The translations under genes and the position numbers were made by a program. A stretch of 64,000 nt of DNA from Streptomyces sp. NBC_01428 (GTDB taxonomy: Bacteria; Actinomycetota; Actinomycetes; Streptomycetales; Streptomycetaceae). This document shows, piece after piece, positions 60,407 to 64,000 of the stretch. Location of the stretch: the NCBI RefSeq assembly GCF_036231965.1, contig NZ_CP109499.1, positions 3,100,001 to 3,164,000 of the forward strand, in the 5' to 3' direction. A model generated the notes under the pieces. That model saw only the letters and a list, made by a program, of their open reading frames with translations. It was not told where the DNA came from and did not search any database. Every line of letters starts with the position of its first letter. Position 1 is the first letter of the stretch.

Positions 60407-61432
60407 CTAGAACACCGACTCGGCCTCGTCCATGCGGTCCTTGGGGACCGTCTTCAGCTCGGTCGTCGCGTCCGCGAGCGGCACCATCTCGACGTCCGTA
60501 CCGCGCAGCGCGGTCATCCGGCCGAACGCTCCGCTGTGCGCGGCCTCCACGGCGTGCCAGCCGAAGCGGGTGGCGAGCACACGGTCGTACGCGGTCGGAG
60601 TGCCGCCGCGCTGGATGTGGCCGAGGATGACCGGCTTGGCCTCCTTGCCGAGGCGCCGCTCCAGTTCGTACGCGAGGGCCGTGCCGATGCCCTGGAAGCG
60701 CTCGTGGCCGAACTTGTCGATCGCGCCGTGGCCGTAGTCCATGGTGCCCTCGGCGGGGTGGGCGCCCTCAGCGACGCAGATGACGGCGAACCGCTTGCCG
60801 CGCGCGAAGCGCTCCTCGACCATCGCGACCAGGTCGGAGGGGTCGAAGGGGCGCTCGGGCAGGCAGATGCCGTGGGCGCCGGCCGCCATGCCGGACTCCA
60901 GGGCGATCCAGCCGGCGTGCCGGCCCATGACCTCGACGACCATCACGCGCTGGTGCGACTCGGCGGTCGTCTTCAGCCGGTCCATGGCCTCGGTGGCGAC
61001 GCCGACGGCGGTGTCGAAGCCGAAGGTGCGGTCCGTCGCGGAGATGTCGTTGTCGATCGTCTTCGGGACGCCAACCACGGGCAGACCCGCGTCCGACAGC
61101 ATCCGCGCGGCGGTGAGGGTGCCCTCGCCGCCGATCGGGATGAGGACGTCGATGCCGAACTCGCGCGCCATGTCCTGCGCGTTCTCGCAGGCCTCGCGGA
61201 GCCGGTCGCGCTGGAGCCGGGAGGAGCCGAGAATGGTGCCGCCACGGGCGAGGATGCCGCTGACCGCGTTGAGGTCGAGCGTGCGGTAGTGGCCGTCGAG
61301 GAGGCCGGCGTAGCCGTCCTCGAAGCCGATGACCTCGTCGCCGAAGTTGGTGACCGCTCGGTGCACGACCGACCGGATCACTGCGTTCAGGCCAGGGCAG
61401 TCGCCGCCTGCGGTGAGAACTCCGATGCGCAT
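60407..61432 (-). CDS. pfkA: 6-phosphofructokinase PfkA
   Basis: A 341-residue glycolytic enzyme that phosphorylates fructose-6-phosphate. ATG 61432 is preceded by AGGAG nine bases upstream. Key blocks are MRIGVLTAGGDCPGLNAVIR (phosphate loop), IPIGGEGTLTAA, and PKTIDNDISATDRTFGFDTA with the catalytic TIDND, then VEVMGRHAGWIA. The glycine after GGE marks an ATP-type enzyme, while the Lys in PKTIDND is typical of the actinobacterial group (position 124 in E. coli numbering). It is divergent from pta-ackA, joining upper glycolysis to acetate overflow. Confidence 0.95.
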   Translation of the reverse strand: MRIGVLTAGGDCPGLNAVIRSVVHRAVTNFGDEVIGFEDGYAGLLDGHYRTLDLNAVSGILARGGTILGSSRLQRDRLREACENAQDMAREFGIDVLIPIGGEGTLTAARMLSDAGLPVVGVPKTIDNDISATDRTFGFDTAVGVATEAMDRLKTTAESHQRVMVVEVMGRHAGWIALESGMAAGAHGICLPERPFDPSDLVAMVEERFARGKRFAVICVAEGAHPAEGTMDYGHGAIDKFGHERFQGIGTALAYELERRLGKEAKPVILGHIQRGGTPTAYDRVLATRFGWHAVEAAHSGAFGRMTALRGTDVEMVPLADATTELKTVPKDRMDEAESVF

Positions 61433-61682
61433 CGTGCTGTGTCTCCTGCTCGCTGCTGGTACGTGTGAGCCAGTCCGATTGTTCCACGCCCCGGGGGGCG
61501 CCGCCGATCCCCCCGGCCCCACGGAGGCCGTGCGGGCGCCCGGTCCGGCTCGACCAGGGCGTTTGTACGGGCGGGCGCCTTAGCCAGCGCCAGAGGTATT
61601 GTCAAGAGGGTTCTGCTCACGTTGGTGGGCCCCTTTGCGAGCCCAGCGCACCGCCTGGCGCCGAGACGGATGGAGAGCACGC

Positions 61683-63773
61683 GTGACGCGCAGCGTGTAC
61701 GTGACCGGGATCGATCGCGGCGACGGCCGCCAGGTCGTCGAGCTGGGGGTCATGGAGCTCCTGACGCGCCAGGTCGACCGCGTGGGCGTCTTCCGTCCGC
61801 TCGTGCACGACGGTCCGGACCGCCTCTTCGAACTGCTGCGGGCCCGCTACCGCCTCGCACAGGACCCGGCGACGGTCTACGGCATGGACTACCACGAGGC
61901 GTCCGCGCTCCAGGCCGAGCAGGGCACCGACGAGCTGGTGTCCACGCTCGTCGACCGCTTCCACCTGGTCGCCCGCGACTACGACGTCGTCCTCGTCCTC
62001 GGCACGGACTTCGCCGCCACCCAGCTCCCCGACGAGCTGGCGCTGAACGCCCGGCTGGCGAACGAGTTCGCCGCCTCCGTGATCCCCGTCGTCGGCGGCC
62101 GGGGCCAGACCGCCGAGTCGGTGCGCGCCGAGACCCGCAACGCCTACCGCGCGTACGACGGGCTGGGCTGCGACGTCCTCGCGATGGTCGTGAACCGGGT
62201 GGAGCCGGAGGTCAGGACCGAGGTCCTGGAGCGGCTCGGCACCCGCCTGCCGGTGCCCTGCTACGTGCTGCCCGACGAGCCCGCGCTGTCCGCGCCGACC
62301 GTCGCGCAGATCACCCAGGCACTCGGCGGCGAGGTGCTCCTCGGCGACGACGCCGGACTGTCGCGGGACGCCCTCGACTTCGTGTTCGGCGGCGCGATGC
62401 TGCCGAACTTCCTGCGGGCCCTGACTCCGGGATGTCTCGTCGTCACCCCCGGCGACCGCGCCGACCTGGTGATCGGCGCCCTGGCCGCGCACAGCGCCGG
62501 CACCCCGCCGATCGCCGGCATCCTGCTCACCCTGAACGAGCACCCCAGCGACGAGATCCTCACGCTGGCGACGCGCCTCGCGCCCGGCACCCCGGTGGTC
62601 TCGGTGGCCGGCACCTCCTTCCCGACCGCGACCGAGCTGTTCTCACTGGAGGGCAAGCTGAACGCGGCCACCCCCCGCAAGGCGGAGACCGCGCTCGGCC
62701 TGTTCGAGCGGTACGTGGACACCTCGGACCTGCTGAAGCGGGTGTCCGCGCCGAGCAGCGACCGGCTCACCCCGATGATGTTCGAGCACAAGCTGCTGGA
62801 GCAGGCCCGCTCCGACCGGCGCCGTGTCGTGCTGCCGGAGGGCACCGAGGAGCGTGTCCTGCACGCCGCCGAGGTGCTGCTGCGCCGGGGTGTCTGCGAC
62901 CTGACGCTGCTCGGTCCGGCCGAGCAGATCCGCAAGAAGGCCGCCGACCTCGGCATCGACCTCACCGCGGCCCAGCTCATCGACCCGCAGACCTCCGACC
63001 TGCGGCACTCCTTCGCGGAGAGGTACGCCGAGCTGCGCGCCCACAAGGGCGTCACCGTGGAGCTGGCGTACGACGTCGTCGCGGACGTCAACTACTTCGG
63101 CACGCTGATGGTGCAGCAGGGCCTCGCCGACGGCATGGTGTCGGGGGCCGTGCACTCGACGGCCGCGACCATCCGGCCCGCCTTCGAGATCATCAAGACC
63201 CGGCCCGACTCGAAGATCGTCTCGTCCGTGTTCTTCATGTGCCTCGCCGACAAGGTCCTCGTCTACGGCGACTGCGCGGTGAACCCCGACCCCGACGCCG
63301 AACAGCTCTGCGACATCGCCATCCAGTCGGCGGCCACCGCCGAGCAGTTCGGCGTGGAGGCGCGGATCGCGATGCTGTCGTACTCGACGGGCACCTCGGG
63401 CACGGGCGCCGACGTCGACAAGGTGCGCGAGGCGACGGACCTGGTGCGGCTGCGCCGCGGCGACCTGCGGATCGAGGGACCGATCCAGTACGACGCCGCC
63501 GTGGAGCCGTCGGTCGCGGCGACCAAGCTGCCGGAGTCCGAGGTCGCGGGCCAGGCGTCCGTACTGATCTTCCCGGACCTCAACACCGGCAACAACACGT
63601 ACAAGGCCGTGCAGCGCTCCGCCGGCGCGATCGCGGTCGGCCCGGTGCTCCAGGGACTGCGCAAGCCCGTCAACGACCTGTCGCGCGGTGCGCTCGTCCA
63701 GGACATCGTCAACACCGTCGCCATCACGGCGATCCAGGCCCAGACCCCCGACCAGAAGGCTCCCGCGCAGTGA
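61683..63773 (+). CDS. pta: Phosphate acetyltransferase Pta (long form)
   Basis: A 696-residue enzyme from GTG 61683, with GGAGAG upstream, that interconverts acetyl-CoA and acetyl phosphate. It has the long-form domain order: an N-terminal P-loop-like (BioD/AAA_26) domain with SVYVTGIDRGDGRQVVELG, a DRTGG domain (about 215-335) and a C-terminal PTA_PTB catalytic domain (about 370-690) containing LPEGTEERVLHAAEVLLRRG and the SGAVHSTAATIRPAFEIIK active-site block. The ackA gene overlaps its stop by four bases (GTGA). Together they make ATP from acetyl-CoA or activate acetate. Confidence 0.95.
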   Translation: MTRSVYVTGIDRGDGRQVVELGVMELLTRQVDRVGVFRPLVHDGPDRLFELLRARYRLAQDPATVYGMDYHEASALQAEQGTDELVSTLVDRFHLVARDYDVVLVLGTDFAATQLPDELALNARLANEFAASVIPVVGGRGQTAESVRAETRNAYRAYDGLGCDVLAMVVNRVEPEVRTEVLERLGTRLPVPCYVLPDEPALSAPTVAQITQALGGEVLLGDDAGLSRDALDFVFGGAMLPNFLRALTPGCLVVTPGDRADLVIGALAAHSAGTPPIAGILLTLNEHPSDEILTLATRLAPGTPVVSVAGTSFPTATELFSLEGKLNAATPRKAETALGLFERYVDTSDLLKRVSAPSSDRLTPMMFEHKLLEQARSDRRRVVLPEGTEERVLHAAEVLLRRGVCDLTLLGPAEQIRKKAADLGIDLTAAQLIDPQTSDLRHSFAERYAELRAHKGVTVELAYDVVADVNYFGTLMVQQGLADGMVSGAVHSTAATIRPAFEIIKTRPDSKIVSSVFFMCLADKVLVYGDCAVNPDPDAEQLCDIAIQSAATAEQFGVEARIAMLSYSTGTSGTGADVDKVREATDLVRLRRGDLRIEGPIQYDAAVEPSVAATKLPESEVAGQASVLIFPDLNTGNNTYKAVQRSAGAIAVGPVLQGLRKPVNDLSRGALVQDIVNTVAITAIQAQTPDQKAPAQ

Positions 63774-64000
63774 CTGCCGAACCGTCCCCCGCCCCCGCCG
63801 CGTGCGGCGAGGCCCGCCCGGCCTCCTCGGCCACGCGTGTCCTCGTCCTCAACTCCGGCTCCTCGTCGGTGAAGTACCAGCTCCTCGACATGCGGGACAG
63901 CTCCCGGCTCGCCGTCGGCCTGGTGGAACGCATCGGCGAGGGCACCTCGCGGCTCCGGCACACCGCGCTCACCACGGGCGAGACCCGTGAGTCGGCGGCC
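63770..64000 (+). CDS. ackA: Acetate kinase AckA, 5' part only
   Basis: The first 77 codons of an acetate kinase that runs off the right edge. GTG 63770 overlaps the pta stop. After an Ala/Pro-rich N-terminus of about 22 residues comes ATRVLVLNSGSSSVKYQLLDM, the conserved phosphate-1-type NxGSSSxK motif of acetate kinases. The pta-ackA order and coupling support the assignment. The catalytic residues lie outside the window. Confidence 0.93.
   Translation, partial: MTAEPSPAPAACGEARPASSATRVLVLNSGSSSVKYQLLDMRDSSRLAVGLVERIGEGTSRLRHTALTTGETRESAA

Overview
The window looks like a chromosomal core segment of a Streptomyces species. GC content is very high, GTG starts are frequent, many genes overlap by four bases (ATGA or GTGA), and the gene content is typical of the genus: the GlgE glycogen/trehalose cluster, neutral zinc metalloproteases, an MsiK-type sugar ABC importer without its own ATPase, and a pfkA next to a divergent pta-ackA. 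I see no transposase, integrase, tRNA, rRNA or CRISPR array. From memory the order resembles the S. coelicolor region around glycogen cluster I; no database was consulted.

Layout. 0-3.5 kb: an open-ended acetyltransferase, then a secreted pierisin-like DNA ADP-ribosyltransferase and a coupled pair of exported proteins (beta-propeller lipoprotein and NodB-like deacetylase). 3.5-4.1 kb: repeat-rich intergenic DNA. 4.1-8.5 kb: an anti-sigma-type ATPase, an enoyl-CoA hydratase and two paralogous lipoprotein L,D-transpeptidases. 8.6-10.9 kb: glgX. 11-14.6 kb: a leftward ATPase-permease-sensor-regulator operon. 14.9-22.6 kb: four rightward ABC exporter half-transporters in two coupled pairs. 22.9-27.5 kb: two paralogous M4 metalloproteases and a DUF1990 gene.

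27.6-40.3 kb is the alpha-glucan block: glgP (leftward), a subtilisin-like protease, then glgE-treS-mak-glgB in one direction. Together these interconvert trehalose, maltose, maltose-1-phosphate and branched alpha-glucan. 40.3-43.5 kb: a HelD/HelR-like helicase, a candidate small RNA that has not been matched to any family, and a MerR-thioredoxin pair. 43.5-46 kb: an Lrp regulator, an epimerase-like protein and a DUF2127 membrane protein. 46-48.9 kb: an MFS exporter with a hexanucleotide-repeat tail, divergent from its probable TetR repressor across three operator-like palindromes.

49-53.3 kb: a DctA-type dicarboxylate transporter divergent from a CitA/CitB-type two-component system. 53.3-56 kb: a tetR-SDR-ADH operon. 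56-59.4 kb: a sugar ABC importer (binding protein and two permeases). 59.4-64 kb: an XRE-like regulator, pfkA, pta and the start of ackA, linking glycolysis to acetate overflow.

The most unusual features are: (1) an ABC exporter pair whose two subunits are degenerate in complementary ATPase motifs, leaving one complete ATP site; (2) a promoter-hairpin-terminator small-RNA candidate overlapping the leader of the helicase gene; (3) a 132-bp perfect hexamer repeat coding for the tail of a drug exporter; (4) an ADP-ribosyltransferase with an altered STS motif and a deacetylase lacking its motif-1 aspartates.
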